Shown here piece after piece: positions 48,450-58,422 of a DNA stretch of 64,000 nucleotides (its first letter is position 1; every line of letters starts with the position of its first letter). The translations under genes and the position numbers were made by a program. This stretch comes from Cloacibacterium normanense (lineage in GTDB: Bacteria; Bacteroidota; Bacteroidia; Flavobacteriales; Weeksellaceae), in NCBI RefSeq assembly GCF_002943105.1, contig NZ_PTPZ01000001.1:434001-498000 (forward strand). Reading direction: 5' to 3'. The notes under the pieces are model-generated. The model was not told the origin of the DNA and ran no database searches. It was given only the letters and a program-made list of their open reading frames with translations.

Positions 48450-48917
48450 ATGAAAAAAACGATTCTTGCTTTATCAATGGCTTCTGCTTTGATGATGACA
48501 AGCTGTGCAACGATTGTATCAGGAACTACTCAAAAAGTGAGCTTTAATTCTACTCCTGCTAATGCGTCTATTTTTATTAATGAAGTAGAAGTAGGAAAAA
48601 CACCTTTCCAAACTAAATTAGAGAGAAATAAAGATCACAATGTTGTAATTAAATTAGAAGGTTTTAAACCTTACGAAACCAAATTAACAAGAAAATTTAA
48701 TGCTTGGTATCTTGGAAATATTATTTTCGGTGGATTAATCGGAGTTATTATTGACCCAATTACTGGAGCAATCTATCAATTATCACCAAGTGAAGTTAAT
48801 GCACAATTAGAGCAAGGAACTGCTTTTAATAAAAGCAAAGGTGGGGAGGTATACATCGCTGTATCATTAGAAAAAGATGCTAATTGGAAAAAAGTTGGTC
48901 AATTAGAAAAACTATAA
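48450..48917 (+). CDS. PEGA-domain lipoprotein
   Basis: This 155-residue protein has a lipoprotein signal (LALSMASALMMTSCATIVSG). A PEGA-like domain (NSTPANASIFINEVEVGKTP) spans about 25-75, and a hydrophobic, Gly-rich segment (YLGNIIFGGLIGVIIDPITG) is typical of the family. Likely an envelope protein. A strong terminator follows. Confidence 0.85.
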   Translation: MKKTILALSMASALMMTSCATIVSGTTQKVSFNSTPANASIFINEVEVGKTPFQTKLERNKDHNVVIKLEGFKPYETKLTRKFNAWYLGNIIFGGLIGVIIDPITGAIYQLSPSEVNAQLEQGTAFNKSKGGEVYIAVSLEKDANWKKVGQLEKL

Positions 48918-48932
48918 AATCTTATTCGAAAA

Positions 48933-48965
48933 AAAGCGGCTCAAATTTTTGAGCCGCTTTTTTTA
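48933..48965. terminator. Bidirectional terminator
   Basis: AAAGCGGCTCAAA pairs with TTTGAGCCGCTTT and runs into T; the permease gene converges here. Confidence 0.88.
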
Positions 48966-50639
48966 TTCTATATTCTCAGGATTCAACTTACTATTTTTCT
49001 TTCCGTAGAAGAAATAGATTCCTAATCCTATAATAAACCATAATCCGAACCAAAACCAGTTATTATGTGTCATTCCTGTTAATAAATAAAGACAAGAAGT
49101 TAAACCTAATAATGGTATTAGAGAAAGGTTTTTGAGATAAGACAATACTACTAAAGCTAAATTAATAATTAAGAAAATGATGATAGAAAGCCTAAATTCA
49201 CCTTCATGCTCATCTGTAATGTTCCATAAATTATGGAAAAATTCTGGCTGCCAAAAATAGAAGCCTACTAATCCACCGATAAATAATACAGGGAAAATAT
49301 ATTTAGCATTGATGTAAGGCAAATGAAATCTGCCTTTTAATTTTTCCTTTTGCGGCATCAATAAAATTCCTCCATTCACCAATACAAATGCGAAAATTGT
49401 CCCAATACTGGTAAAATCTAAAATAAAGGTTTTATCAGTAAATAAAATCGGTAAACCAACAGCAACTCCCGTGATAATGGTAGCAAAACTTGGTGTTTTA
49501 TATTTCGGGTGAATTTCTGCAAATTTTTTCGGCATTAATCCATCTCTACTCATACTCATCCAAATTCTTGGCTGTCCCATTTGGAAAACCAACAAAACCG
49601 TAGTAATCGCAACAATAGCGGTTACAGAAACCACAAATTCCATCCAAGGAATATTGGCATTTTGAGGAGCGAAAATAAAAGATAATGGATCGCCGATTCC
49701 TTCAAATTTTCTATAATCTACAATTCCTGTTAATACTAATGTCAAAACAATATAAATTGCAGTACTCAAAACCAAAGAAATAATCATTCCTTTTGGTAAA
49801 GTTTTTTCAGGATTTTTGGTTTCTTCAGAAAGCACGCTCAATGCGTCAAAACCAATGTAAGCAAAGAAAACACCAGCTACAGCACTCATGACTCCTGTGA
49901 AACCATTGGGCATAAAAGATTTTACACCTTCATTGTTCGTAGGAACCCAATTTTCTGCATTGAGATAAAAAACACCTACAGCAATAATTAAAAATATTAC
50001 GGCTAACTTTAAGATAACCAATAAGTTATTGAAATTTCTACTTTCTTTAATCCCGATATAAACCAACCAAGTGATTAAAGCATTGATAATCAGAGCAGGA
50101 ATATCTACGATAAATTTAATTCCAGCAATGATGGGAGCAGATTTCCATGCGTTTACCAATTCTTGATTTTGAGAACCTGCCATAAATGCTTTTTTGGCTT
50201 CGGTATAACTGGTCGTCAAATAATCTGGAATTCCAAAGCCTAATCTTTCTACAAAAGACGTAAAATAATCACTCCAAGAAAAAGCGACATAAATATTCCC
50301 GAAGGAATATTCCATAATCAGCGCCCAACCAATAATCCAAGCGATTAACTCGCCGAAACTGGCATAAGCATAAGTATAGGCACTTCCTGCAGTAGGAATT
50401 CTACTGGCAAATTCTGCATAAGACATCGCAGTAAAAGCACATGCAACAGCACAAATAATATAGAGGGAAATTACACCAGGTCCGCCTCGGAAAATAGCCT
50501 CGCCTAAACTACTGAAACTCCCAGCTCCAATAATGGCAGCTAAACCAAAAAATACAATGTCCCAAGTACCGAGAGCTCTAATCAATTCAGATTTATGCTC
50601 TTTTCCAGTGTAATGTTTTCTTCTGAAAAGTTGATTCAT
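48963..50639 (-). CDS. Amino-acid permease (APC superfamily, CAT-like)
   Basis: This 558-residue protein has 12 or more membrane helices. The APC signature lies near residue 30-60 (DIVFFGLAAIIGAGSFSSLG), with PTAGSAYTYAYASFGELIAW and FFAYIGFDALSVLSEETKNP further on. These match the cationic-amino-acid-transporter-like group. It imports amino acids by proton or substrate coupling; specificity is not visible. It diverges from the TPR gene. Confidence 0.92.
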   Translation of the reverse strand: MNQLFRRKHYTGKEHKSELIRALGTWDIVFFGLAAIIGAGSFSSLGEAIFRGGPGVISLYIICAVACAFTAMSYAEFASRIPTAGSAYTYAYASFGELIAWIIGWALIMEYSFGNIYVAFSWSDYFTSFVERLGFGIPDYLTTSYTEAKKAFMAGSQNQELVNAWKSAPIIAGIKFIVDIPALIINALITWLVYIGIKESRNFNNLLVILKLAVIFLIIAVGVFYLNAENWVPTNNEGVKSFMPNGFTGVMSAVAGVFFAYIGFDALSVLSEETKNPEKTLPKGMIISLVLSTAIYIVLTLVLTGIVDYRKFEGIGDPLSFIFAPQNANIPWMEFVVSVTAIVAITTVLLVFQMGQPRIWMSMSRDGLMPKKFAEIHPKYKTPSFATIITGVAVGLPILFTDKTFILDFTSIGTIFAFVLVNGGILLMPQKEKLKGRFHLPYINAKYIFPVLFIGGLVGFYFWQPEFFHNLWNITDEHEGEFRLSIIIFLIINLALVVLSYLKNLSLIPLLGLTSCLYLLTGMTHNNWFWFGLWFIIGLGIYFFYGKKNSKLNPENIE

Positions 50640-50665
50640 TATTAATTTTTAAAATTACAAAGTAA

Positions 50666-50673
50666 CAAATGTA
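50666..50673 (-). promoter_or_regulatory. Putative -7 box for permease
   Basis: The minus strand reads TACATTTG, 26 bases before the start codon. Confidence 0.5.
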
Positions 50674-50757
50674 ATTAAAAATCTGAAAAATGTAGATTTA
50701 TTTGTCTTTTTATCTCTCTTTTTAGATAAAAAATTTGAATCTTCATCCTTAAAAAAC

Positions 50758-50788
50758 TTGCTTCTACAATAAGTTTTCTGTATTTTCG
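50758..50788 (+). promoter_or_regulatory. Putative promoter for TPR gene
   Basis: TTG at 50758-50760 and TATTTTCG at 50781-50788 (one mismatch to TAnnTTTG), 35 bases before the ATG. Confidence 0.45.
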
Positions 50789-50823
50789 TTCTAATTATTA
50801 CAATTCTAATTCATCAAAAAATA

Positions 50824-53778
50824 ATGAATCAAAGAAATAAAATTTTATTGCTATCGGCCATTTCATTATCTGGTCTTTCGATGGCTCAACAATCACAATT
50901 TTTCGCAGCTAAAGAACAATATCGTTTTAACCTTGCCGAAAATCTTTACCAAAATAAAATCTACGCTGCTTCACAATACGAATTTTCTAGACAGTATTTT
51001 TTTAACCAAAATTTTGAAAATTCTAAGAAAGAAACTGCCCGTTTTTTTAGCAATGTTATTGGAGTAATCTTAGCTCAGAATCATGCAGAAGATGGTTTAG
51101 ATGCATTTATCAAAGATTATCCTAAATCTGCACTTTTTGCTCAGGCGAATTTGCCTTTAGCGGATTATTATTTGGCTAAAAAGGATTTTCCTAAGGCTTT
51201 GGAAACGCTTCAAAAAGTCAATCAATATCAATTAGATAAACAGGAAAATACACAGTATATCTTGAAATTAGGATATGCCAAATTCATGACGGGCGATTCT
51301 AATGGTGCGATTGATGCATTGGAAGAAGCGTATAAAAATGCCGAAGAAAAAGGTGATATTGCGTATATGCTCGGACATTTATATTACGCCAACCAACAAA
51401 ACGAAAAGGCTTTTCAGTTTTTTGATGAAATCAAAAATAATGAAAAGTACGCCAAGTTGGTAAAACCGTATTATGTACAGTTGTATTTTAATGAAAAGGA
51501 CTACGAGAAAGCCATTGTAGAAGGAAATGATTTGCTCCAAGAAGATATTTCTTCAGCTTATAAAGCAGAAGTTCATAAAATTATTGGCGAAAGTTATTTC
51601 ATGCAAAAGCAATATGCAGAAGCGTATCCTCATTTAAAAGCATATTTGCAAACCCAACAAAACCCTTCGGAAAGTGATTTGTACGAAATGGGTTTTGTAG
51701 CGGCAAATCTTCAAAAATTTGACGAAGCGATTTCATATTACAATCAGTTGGTCAATTCTAATTCTGCCTTTTCTCAAAATGCTTATTATCAGCTAGGAAA
51801 TGCATATTTAGAAGTAGGGAAGAAGCAAGAAGCTTTGTCGGCGTTTCGTTCGGCAAAAGACATGACTTACGATAAAAACGTCTCGAAGTTAGCTCACGAA
51901 CAATACGCAAAACTGAGTTACGATATTGGAAATCCGTTTGAAAGTCCGCAAATTGCTATTAAGTCTTACCTCGAAAAATATGGTTATTCTAAAGAATTAG
52001 AACAACTTTTGGTAAAATCTTACTTGTATTCTGGCGATTACAAAGGTACGATAAAAGCCATCGAAGAATTGACTGGAGTTGATACTCAAACCGAAAAAAT
52101 CTATCAAGAAGTTTTGTTTCTCTATGGAACTGAACTCTTTAATAAAGGTGAATTAGACGCTGCAGAACAGAATTTCAAGAAAAGTTTAAAATATAACTTC
52201 AATAAAACATTCAATTTAAGAGCACAATATTGGTTGGCGCAAACTTATTATCAAAAAGAAGATTACGCCACTGCAATTTATGGTTTTGAAAAACTCGACA
52301 GAAATGTAGAAGAGTTTCCTGAAAAGCAACAATTGAGCTATGATTTGGGTTATGCTTACTTCAAATCTAAAAATTTCACAAAAGCTAAAGAATATTTCAA
52401 AGAATATCTTAAAAATCCCAAACCAGAGTTTAAATCTGATGCAGAATTGCGTTTAGCAGATACTTATTACGCAGGAAATGAACTGAATGAAGCGATTGCA
52501 ATTTACAATAAAACAGAAGGTGCCAATGATTACACGCAGTTCCAAAAAGCAATGGCAATTGGTTTTAAAGGTGATACAGAAGCCAAAATTGTTGAGCTCA
52601 AAAAATTGATTTCCAATTATAAAAACTCTGAATATCAAGATGATGCGTATTACGAATTGGGAACTTCTTATGCTTCGATTGATCAGTTTCAAAATTCTAG
52701 CGATGCGTTTTCTCAAGTGATAAAAATTGGAGCTGATAAAGATTTGGTTGCGAATGCAGAAATTTACAGAGCACAGAATTTCGAAGACTTAAATCAACCG
52801 GAAAAAGCTTTAGCAGAACTTAAAGCTCTCGGAAATAAATATAAAAATACAGCTTATGCAGAAAAAATAGTAGCGGCAGCTAAACCAATTTATTTGAAAA
52901 ACGGAGACGCTTCTGGTTACGAATATTTTGCAAAAAACATGGGCGTAAATATTGCTCAAACGGATTTAGACGAAATCAACCTTTCTTTGGCACAATCTCA
53001 GTTTGCGAAGAAAGAATACGCAAAAGCCATCCCGAATTACGAGAAGTTTTTAACCCAAAATCCAACGGGCGAAAAGTTCTATCAAGCACAATATGAATTG
53101 GGCGAAAGTTATTATCAAACCAAGAATTTTACAAAAGCCAAATTGGTTTTAGGGGAAATTGCCAATGCCCAAAATGATTATCAGGAAGATGCTCAAGTAA
53201 GAATTGCTCAAATTTTATTGAGTGAAAACAACAGTTCTGAAGCGAAAATTTATTTGGAAAATCTCGCCAACTCATCGAATGTGACCATTAAAAACTTCGC
53301 GAGTATAGAATTGATGAAGATTTATGCAGAGGAAAAGAATTTTTCACAGGCAGAAAAATATGCGAATGAAGTCTTGAAATATTCTAAAAACTCAGCAGCA
53401 GTTTTAGAACAGGCGAAGGTTATTAAAGCCAGAAGTTTGATGAATCAAGGCAAAGATAAAGACGCACAAACTGCTTATGCAGCGTTAGAAAAATCTGCAA
53501 ATACCGAAGTGGCAGCAGAAGCTTTATACGCAAAAGCGTTTTATCAAAACAAAGGAAAAGCCTTCAAATCTTCCAATGAAACCATTTTTAAACTAGCGAA
53601 TAATTATGCTTCAGAAGAATTTTGGGGCGCAAAAGCTTTGGTGTTGATGGCGAGAAATTATTTGGCTTTGAAAGACAACTATCAAGCAAGTTATACTTGT
53701 GATCAAATCATAGAAAACTATCAGGATTTCCCAGAAATCGTTTCAGAAGCAAGGGAAGTGAAATCGATGATTAAGTAA
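50824..53778 (+). CDS. Large periplasmic TPR-repeat protein
   Basis: This 984-residue protein has a signal peptide (ILLLSAISLSGLSMAQ) and is built almost entirely of tetratricopeptide repeats (such as AYYQLGNAYLEVGKKQEAL and ELGESYYQTKNFTKAK). It is probably a periplasmic or outer-membrane-associated scaffold. The barrel protein gene follows a few bases downstream, so the two likely act together. This pairing is conserved-looking in Flavobacteriia, but I do not know a function. Confidence 0.9.
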   Translation: MNQRNKILLLSAISLSGLSMAQQSQFFAAKEQYRFNLAENLYQNKIYAASQYEFSRQYFFNQNFENSKKETARFFSNVIGVILAQNHAEDGLDAFIKDYPKSALFAQANLPLADYYLAKKDFPKALETLQKVNQYQLDKQENTQYILKLGYAKFMTGDSNGAIDALEEAYKNAEEKGDIAYMLGHLYYANQQNEKAFQFFDEIKNNEKYAKLVKPYYVQLYFNEKDYEKAIVEGNDLLQEDISSAYKAEVHKIIGESYFMQKQYAEAYPHLKAYLQTQQNPSESDLYEMGFVAANLQKFDEAISYYNQLVNSNSAFSQNAYYQLGNAYLEVGKKQEALSAFRSAKDMTYDKNVSKLAHEQYAKLSYDIGNPFESPQIAIKSYLEKYGYSKELEQLLVKSYLYSGDYKGTIKAIEELTGVDTQTEKIYQEVLFLYGTELFNKGELDAAEQNFKKSLKYNFNKTFNLRAQYWLAQTYYQKEDYATAIYGFEKLDRNVEEFPEKQQLSYDLGYAYFKSKNFTKAKEYFKEYLKNPKPEFKSDAELRLADTYYAGNELNEAIAIYNKTEGANDYTQFQKAMAIGFKGDTEAKIVELKKLISNYKNSEYQDDAYYELGTSYASIDQFQNSSDAFSQVIKIGADKDLVANAEIYRAQNFEDLNQPEKALAELKALGNKYKNTAYAEKIVAAAKPIYLKNGDASGYEYFAKNMGVNIAQTDLDEINLSLAQSQFAKKEYAKAIPNYEKFLTQNPTGEKFYQAQYELGESYYQTKNFTKAKLVLGEIANAQNDYQEDAQVRIAQILLSENNSSEAKIYLENLANSSNVTIKNFASIELMKIYAEEKNFSQAEKYANEVLKYSKNSAAVLEQAKVIKARSLMNQGKDKDAQTAYAALEKSANTEVAAEALYAKAFYQNKGKAFKSSNETIFKLANNYASEEFWGAKALVLMARNYLALKDNYQASYTCDQIIENYQDFPEIVSEAREVKSMIK

Positions 53779-53806
53779 TTTGATAATGAATTTAACTTTA
53801 AAGAAA

Positions 53807-55576
53807 ATGAACAAAAACATAAAAATATTATCTCTTGTTTTAGTAGGGATTTCTCAGTTTTCTTTGGCTCAAATCAAAGAAGAAAGACTGATTCTCGACA
53901 GAAAACGTGAACCAGAAGTCAAGAAAATCGAAAAGAAAAAAACTTCAGTAAAAACAGAGAAAAATTATCCTCCAAAAGAAAAAGAGCAGGAATCTGTGGA
54001 ATATAAAATCACGAATGTTCCCATGGTTTCAGAATTTAAAACGTCTACGATTGAAGGAGAAGATATTTCACCGAAATTCAATACAGACAGCCAGAGAAAC
54101 TATTTTCAGGTTGGTTATGGCAATTATTCTAAATTTCTGGCAGACGGAAATATTTCTCATCAATTAGACAAAAATACAGAAGTGGGAATAGACATTCACG
54201 GAATCACTACGAACGGTTTAGAAAAAGAATACGACTGGAGTTCTAAGCAAAGTGATTTTAATGTGGCAGCGTTCATTACTTCGAATACAGAAAAGGGAAA
54301 AGCCAATATTACCGCAGATTTTGGAAACCATAACTACAATTATTATGGAATTTACGCCTTGAAACCAGCTGCTAATGTTGATTTAAAACAAAGTTACAAT
54401 GAATTGAAAATCAATGGTTATTATGATTTTTTCAAAAACAATTGGATAAATGACATCAGATTTAAATCGTCTATGTTGGCAGACCATTTCGATGCGAAAG
54501 AAACTTCTGGTGAAGCTCAAATCAACTTTTCGAAATATGATTTGCCACTTTTTTCGGCGCAAGACATGAAAATTAATGCAGATTTGGGTGTAAAATTATC
54601 CACTCAAACATCAACTTTTGAATTGCTGAACAAAAATGAATCCCAATATTTGCTTTTTGCCATGACTCCGAAAGTGTCTTTCTACAAAGGAAATTCTTAT
54701 TTGGCGATTGGTTCAGACTTTTCTTTCATCAACGGAAAAAATGCAGATAAAAACACACCAGAAGCGAAAACCAACAATTTCAGATGGTTTCCTTTTGCAG
54801 AAGTGTTGTATGAAGCTACAGAACAGTATAAATTCTATGCAGGAATAGATGGTGGCGTAAAAATGAATTCTTATTCGAGTTTATTGCAAGAAAATCCGTT
54901 TTTGGTATCAGATGTTGTGCTGAAACCTACAGAAACCAAATACCATTTCTATCTTGGTTTAAAAGGAGATGTAGACCAAACCTTTAAATATGATGTAAAT
55001 GCAGGTTTCAGCGAGCTTAGAAATGCGCAATTTTTTAAAGCGAATGATTTGTTTGACTATGTGAATACGCTTAATCGTTCTGCTTATAATTTTGCGAATA
55101 ATTTCTCGGCTGTTTATGATGACGGAACCTTGAGCGAAGTGAAAGGAAGTGTACAATATTTCCCGTTGCAGAATTTGGTTTTAGATGCAGAACTTCACTT
55201 CATGAACTTTAAATTAGACCATCTCAATGAGGTATATTATAAACCAGTGGTTCAAACCACGATTGGTGCGAAATATTCTTTGTTGGACAGAAAGTTAAAT
55301 CTCGGTTTCAAAGGGATTTTTGTGTCAGAAAGAGCCACCAATTCTTATGATATAACGGTGAATACTGCTGTGCCAAGTCAATTGACTTCTACGGAAAGAA
55401 CCAAAGAATCTTTACCTTCTTACTTAGATGTAAACCTGAATGCTGATTATAAAATCAATAAAAACTTCACCGTTTTTGTAATGGGAAATAACTTATTGAA
55501 CAAAAAATACGAGCATTATTTAGGTTACAAAGTTCTTGGAGCACAAGTTTTGGGCGGTTTAAGGATTGCTTTTTAA
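53807..55576 (+). CDS. Outer-membrane beta-barrel protein (TonB-receptor-like, no plug)
   Basis: The start MNKNIKILSLVLVGISQFSLAQ gives a clean signal peptide; in-frame ATG 53786 would add seven residues and remains possible. This 589-residue product has a Lys/Glu-rich linker (about 25-70) and then about 500 residues of alternating beta-strands ending GGLRIAF. It ends like a TonB-dependent receptor (FTVFVMGNNLLNKKYEHY), but I see no plug domain. It follows the TPR gene within about 30 bases. Confidence 0.85.
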   Translation: MNKNIKILSLVLVGISQFSLAQIKEERLILDRKREPEVKKIEKKKTSVKTEKNYPPKEKEQESVEYKITNVPMVSEFKTSTIEGEDISPKFNTDSQRNYFQVGYGNYSKFLADGNISHQLDKNTEVGIDIHGITTNGLEKEYDWSSKQSDFNVAAFITSNTEKGKANITADFGNHNYNYYGIYALKPAANVDLKQSYNELKINGYYDFFKNNWINDIRFKSSMLADHFDAKETSGEAQINFSKYDLPLFSAQDMKINADLGVKLSTQTSTFELLNKNESQYLLFAMTPKVSFYKGNSYLAIGSDFSFINGKNADKNTPEAKTNNFRWFPFAEVLYEATEQYKFYAGIDGGVKMNSYSSLLQENPFLVSDVVLKPTETKYHFYLGLKGDVDQTFKYDVNAGFSELRNAQFFKANDLFDYVNTLNRSAYNFANNFSAVYDDGTLSEVKGSVQYFPLQNLVLDAELHFMNFKLDHLNEVYYKPVVQTTIGAKYSLLDRKLNLGFKGIFVSERATNSYDITVNTAVPSQLTSTERTKESLPSYLDVNLNADYKINKNFTVFVMGNNLLNKKYEHYLGYKVLGAQVLGGLRIAF

Positions 55577-55595
55577 AGGGAAACCATTATTTTTG
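55565..55595 (+). promoter_or_regulatory. Promoter for tRNA-Arg
   Basis: ATTG (55565-55568), 19 bases, TATTTTTG (55588-55595). The -33 box lies within the last codons of the barrel gene. Confidence 0.65.
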
Positions 55596-55596
55596 C

Positions 55597-55624
55597 AATC
55601 TATAATCTAAAATCTAAAATCTAA
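55597..55624 (+). repeat. Heptamer tandem repeat before tRNA-Arg
   Basis: Four units of AATCTAA (the first ends in T), stopping 3 bases before the tRNA. It would be in the 5' leader of the precursor. Confidence 0.85.
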
Positions 55625-55627
55625 ATT

Positions 55628-55699
55628 GGCCGCATAGTTTAATGGATAGAACTACGGATTTCGGCTCCGTCAGTGAGGGTTCGAATCCTTCTGTGGTCA
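55628..55699 (+). tRNA. tRNA-Arg (anticodon TCG)
   Basis: A 72-base cloverleaf: acceptor GGCCGCA with TGTGGTC, D-stem GTTT/GAAC, anticodon stem ACGGA/TCCGT around loop TTTCGGC (anticodon TCG), and T-arm GAGGG-TTCGAAT-CCTTC. The discriminator is A, and CCA is not encoded. It reads CGN arginine codons. Confidence 0.93.
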
Positions 55700-55737
55700 C
55701 TAAAATTTTAAAAATCAGCTGTAAAGCTTAAATAAAT

Positions 55738-55770
55738 GACAATTTTCATATGGAGAGTTGTCTTTTTTTT
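55738..55770 (+). terminator. Terminator after tRNA-Arg
   Basis: Stem GACAA/TTGTC with a large loop is followed by eight T. Confidence 0.55.
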
Positions 55771-55820
55771 GTGTAACTTTAATGTATTAAAAAAATGTTC
55801 AACCATTTAATCTTAACAAT

Positions 55821-56057
55821 ATGGAAAATCATACATTAACCCACGAATTCCCAGAATATGTTCAAAAAATCGCAGAGCTGAAAGCTTCAGATGAAAAATT
55901 CTTAAAAATGTATGTGAACTACGAAGAAGTGAATGCGCTGATTTCTCACTACGAAGAAGGCGAACAAAATCACACCACTGATGAGCATCTTACAGATTTA
56001 AGAAAGAAAAGAGTTCATCTGAAAGACGATATTTATAATTATTTACATCAGAATTAA
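55821..56057 (+). CDS. DUF465 / YdcH-like small protein
   Basis: This 78-residue helical protein matches the DUF465 pattern (HEFPEYVQKIAELKASDEKF, then YEEVNALISHYEEG and LRKKRVHLKDDIYNYL). It is cytoplasmic, of unknown function, and probably a short helical hairpin. A terminator follows. Confidence 0.9.
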   Translation: MENHTLTHEFPEYVQKIAELKASDEKFLKMYVNYEEVNALISHYEEGEQNHTTDEHLTDLRKKRVHLKDDIYNYLHQN

Positions 56058-56087
56058 TTTCTGAAACTTTTACGAAAAAATATAATT

Positions 56088-56116
56088 AAAGCGACTCAAA
56101 AGGTCGCTTTTTTATT
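56088..56116 (+). terminator. Terminator after DUF465 gene
   Basis: AAAGCGAC/GTCGCTTT with six T. Confidence 0.85.
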
Positions 56117-56132
56117 AGTATAAAAATCCAGT

Positions 56133-56160
56133 CTTGAACTTTTGTTACTTTTAGTTCAAG
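56133..56160. repeat. Palindrome before the tex 3' end
   Basis: CTTGAACT (56133-56140) pairs with AGTTCAAG (56153-56160); flanking AAAAGTAA complements the TTACTTTT loop. It resembles a dispersed repeat or a terminator for tex on the minus strand. Confidence 0.5.
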
Positions 56161-56234
56161 CCAAAAGTAAATTTGAAAAAGAAATAACTATAATTAGTTG
56201 CTAATTTGGCTATTTTTACTTTTTAATTGGCTCT

Positions 56235-58358
56235 TTACAAAATCATCGTCAACTGTATCCTCTTTCTCGCTTCATCAATTTCCAGAACTTTTACCTGAAC
56301 ATGCTGATGCAGTTTTACCACTTCATTTACATCAGAGACAAAACCATCTTTCAGTTGAGAAATGTGGACCAAACCACTTTCTTTAATGCCAACATCTACA
56401 AAACAACCAAAAGCGGTAATATTGTTCACAATTCCGGGTAAAATCATTCCTACATGCAAGTCTTTGATGGTTTTTACATTTCGGTCAAACTCGAAGACTT
56501 TAGCAGATTTTCTAGGGTCGAGTCCGGGTTTCAAAAGCTCTTTCAGAATATCTTTAATTCCCAGAATTCCGATGTCTTCGGTAATATATTTTTCTGGATT
56601 AATTTGGTCAATTTTCTCTTTATTGGCAATCAATTCTTTGGTTTTTAAACCCAAATCTTTCGCCATTTGTTCTACAATTTTGTAAGCTTCAGGATGAACT
56701 GCCGAATTATCCAACGGATTTTTAGCATTTTTAATCCTTACGAAAGCTGCCGCTTGTTGATACGCTTTTTCCCCTAATCTTGGTACTTTTTTCAAATCTT
56801 TTCTGGACGTGAAAGCGCCATTTTCTGCTCTGTAATTCACAATGTTTTCTGCCATTTTTTCGCCAATTCCAGAAACGTAGGAGAGGAGTGATTTACTTGC
56901 GGTATTCAGGTTGATTCCCACAGAGTTTACACAAGAAATCACGGTATTGTCTAGTTTTTCCTTGAGTTTAGTCTGGTCAACATCGTGCTGATATTGCCCA
57001 ACTCCAATGGATTTTGGGTCTATTTTTACGAGTTCAGCCAATGGATCAGAAAGTCTTCTGCCAATAGAAACTGCACCACGAACCGTCACATCATAATTCG
57101 GGAATTCTTCTCTTGCAATTTTACTCGCAGAATACACAGAAGCGCCCGCTTCGGAAATCACAAAAACCTGCAAATCTCTGTCAAAACCAATTTTTTTGAT
57201 GAACTGCTCCGTTTCTCTACTTGCCGTTCCGTTTCCTATGGAAATCGCTTCTATGTGGCAAGAATTTACGAGAGATTTTATCTTTTTCATTGCCATTCCC
57301 GTTTCGTTTTGTGGAGCATGTGGAAAAATGGTTTCGTTGTGTAAAATATCGCCTTTTTCGTCCAAACAAACTACTTTACAGCCTGTTCTATAACCTGGAT
57401 CAATCGCTAAAATTCGCTTTTCACCGAGTGGAGCAGCCAATAATAATTGTTGAAGATTTTCTGCAAAAACGTCAATCGCTTTTTGGTCGGCTTTTTCTTT
57501 GGCTTCCTGCAAAGTTTCGTTAGAAATGGCAGGTTCCAACAATCTTTTGTAAGCATCTGCAATGGCTAATGCTATGTGTTGGGCGCAATCGTTTTGGCTT
57601 TTAATCACGGCATTTTCCATGATTTCTAAAGCTTCTTCTTTTTCTACTGAAACCGAAACCTTTACAAAACTCTCGTTTTCTGCTCTCAACATAGCGAGAA
57701 GTCTGTGAGAAGGTGTTCTGTTCAATGGTTCTTGCCAATCAAAATATTGGGAGAATTTCTGTGCTTCTTCTTCGTCTTTTTTGGTTTTTACCACTTTTGT
57801 AGTAATCACCGCTTTTCTTTGGAATAATCTTCTCAGATTTTTACGGATGTAGAGATTTTCATTGAGCCATTCTGCGATAATATCTCTTGCACCTTGCAAG
57901 GCTTCGTCTTCATTAGCAACATCTTTGTTCAAATATTTGGAAGCGAGATATTCTACATCATCCGATTTTTGAGACATAATGATTTTTGCCAAAGGTTCTA
58001 AACCTTTTTCACGCGCAGTATCTGCTTTGGTTTTCTTGCGTTTTTTGTACGGAAGATAAAGGTCTTTCAGTTCTTGTAAATCAAAACTTTGAGTAATTTT
58101 CTGTTGAAGTTCAGGCGTGAGCGCATTCTGTTCTTCTATCGATTTTAAAATGCTTTCTTTACGTTTTACAATTTCATCAAAACTTTTATTGAGTTTAAAA
58201 ATGTTTTCGATGGCAACTTCATCAAGATTGCCAGTTTTATCCTTTCTATAACGCGCTATGAAAGGAATAGTGCAGTCTTCAGCAAGCAACTGAAGCGTGT
58301 TTTCTATGCTTTTGGTGGGGATTTGTAAACGTTCTTGGATGTATTGTTCTACGGTCAT
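56235..58358 (-). CDS. tex: Tex-family RNA-binding transcription accessory protein
   Basis: This 707-residue protein has the Tex N-terminal helical region (QYIQERLQIPTKSIENTLQL, DCTIPFIARYRKD). A YqgF-like fold (ILAIDPGYRTGCKVVCLDEKG) and helix-hairpin-helix domains (GINLNTASKSLLSYVSGIGE) come next, with a C-terminal S1 RNA-binding domain (GMILPGIVNNITAFGCFVDVG). Open frame extends to 58580, but the extra 74 residues are repeat-encoded and low quality. ATG 58358 (MTVEQYIQERL) is the family start. S1 and HhH domains bind nucleic acid and affect transcription. Confidence 0.94.
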   Translation of the reverse strand: MTVEQYIQERLQIPTKSIENTLQLLAEDCTIPFIARYRKDKTGNLDEVAIENIFKLNKSFDEIVKRKESILKSIEEQNALTPELQQKITQSFDLQELKDLYLPYKKRKKTKADTAREKGLEPLAKIIMSQKSDDVEYLASKYLNKDVANEDEALQGARDIIAEWLNENLYIRKNLRRLFQRKAVITTKVVKTKKDEEEAQKFSQYFDWQEPLNRTPSHRLLAMLRAENESFVKVSVSVEKEEALEIMENAVIKSQNDCAQHIALAIADAYKRLLEPAISNETLQEAKEKADQKAIDVFAENLQQLLLAAPLGEKRILAIDPGYRTGCKVVCLDEKGDILHNETIFPHAPQNETGMAMKKIKSLVNSCHIEAISIGNGTASRETEQFIKKIGFDRDLQVFVISEAGASVYSASKIAREEFPNYDVTVRGAVSIGRRLSDPLAELVKIDPKSIGVGQYQHDVDQTKLKEKLDNTVISCVNSVGINLNTASKSLLSYVSGIGEKMAENIVNYRAENGAFTSRKDLKKVPRLGEKAYQQAAAFVRIKNAKNPLDNSAVHPEAYKIVEQMAKDLGLKTKELIANKEKIDQINPEKYITEDIGILGIKDILKELLKPGLDPRKSAKVFEFDRNVKTIKDLHVGMILPGIVNNITAFGCFVDVGIKESGLVHISQLKDGFVSDVNEVVKLHQHVQVKVLEIDEARKRIQLTMIL

Positions 58359-58422
58359 TTTCTCAATTTTCGAAGTGCTAAAATACGAGGGATTTATGGA
58401 ATAATCAATTTTTGGGTGTCCT

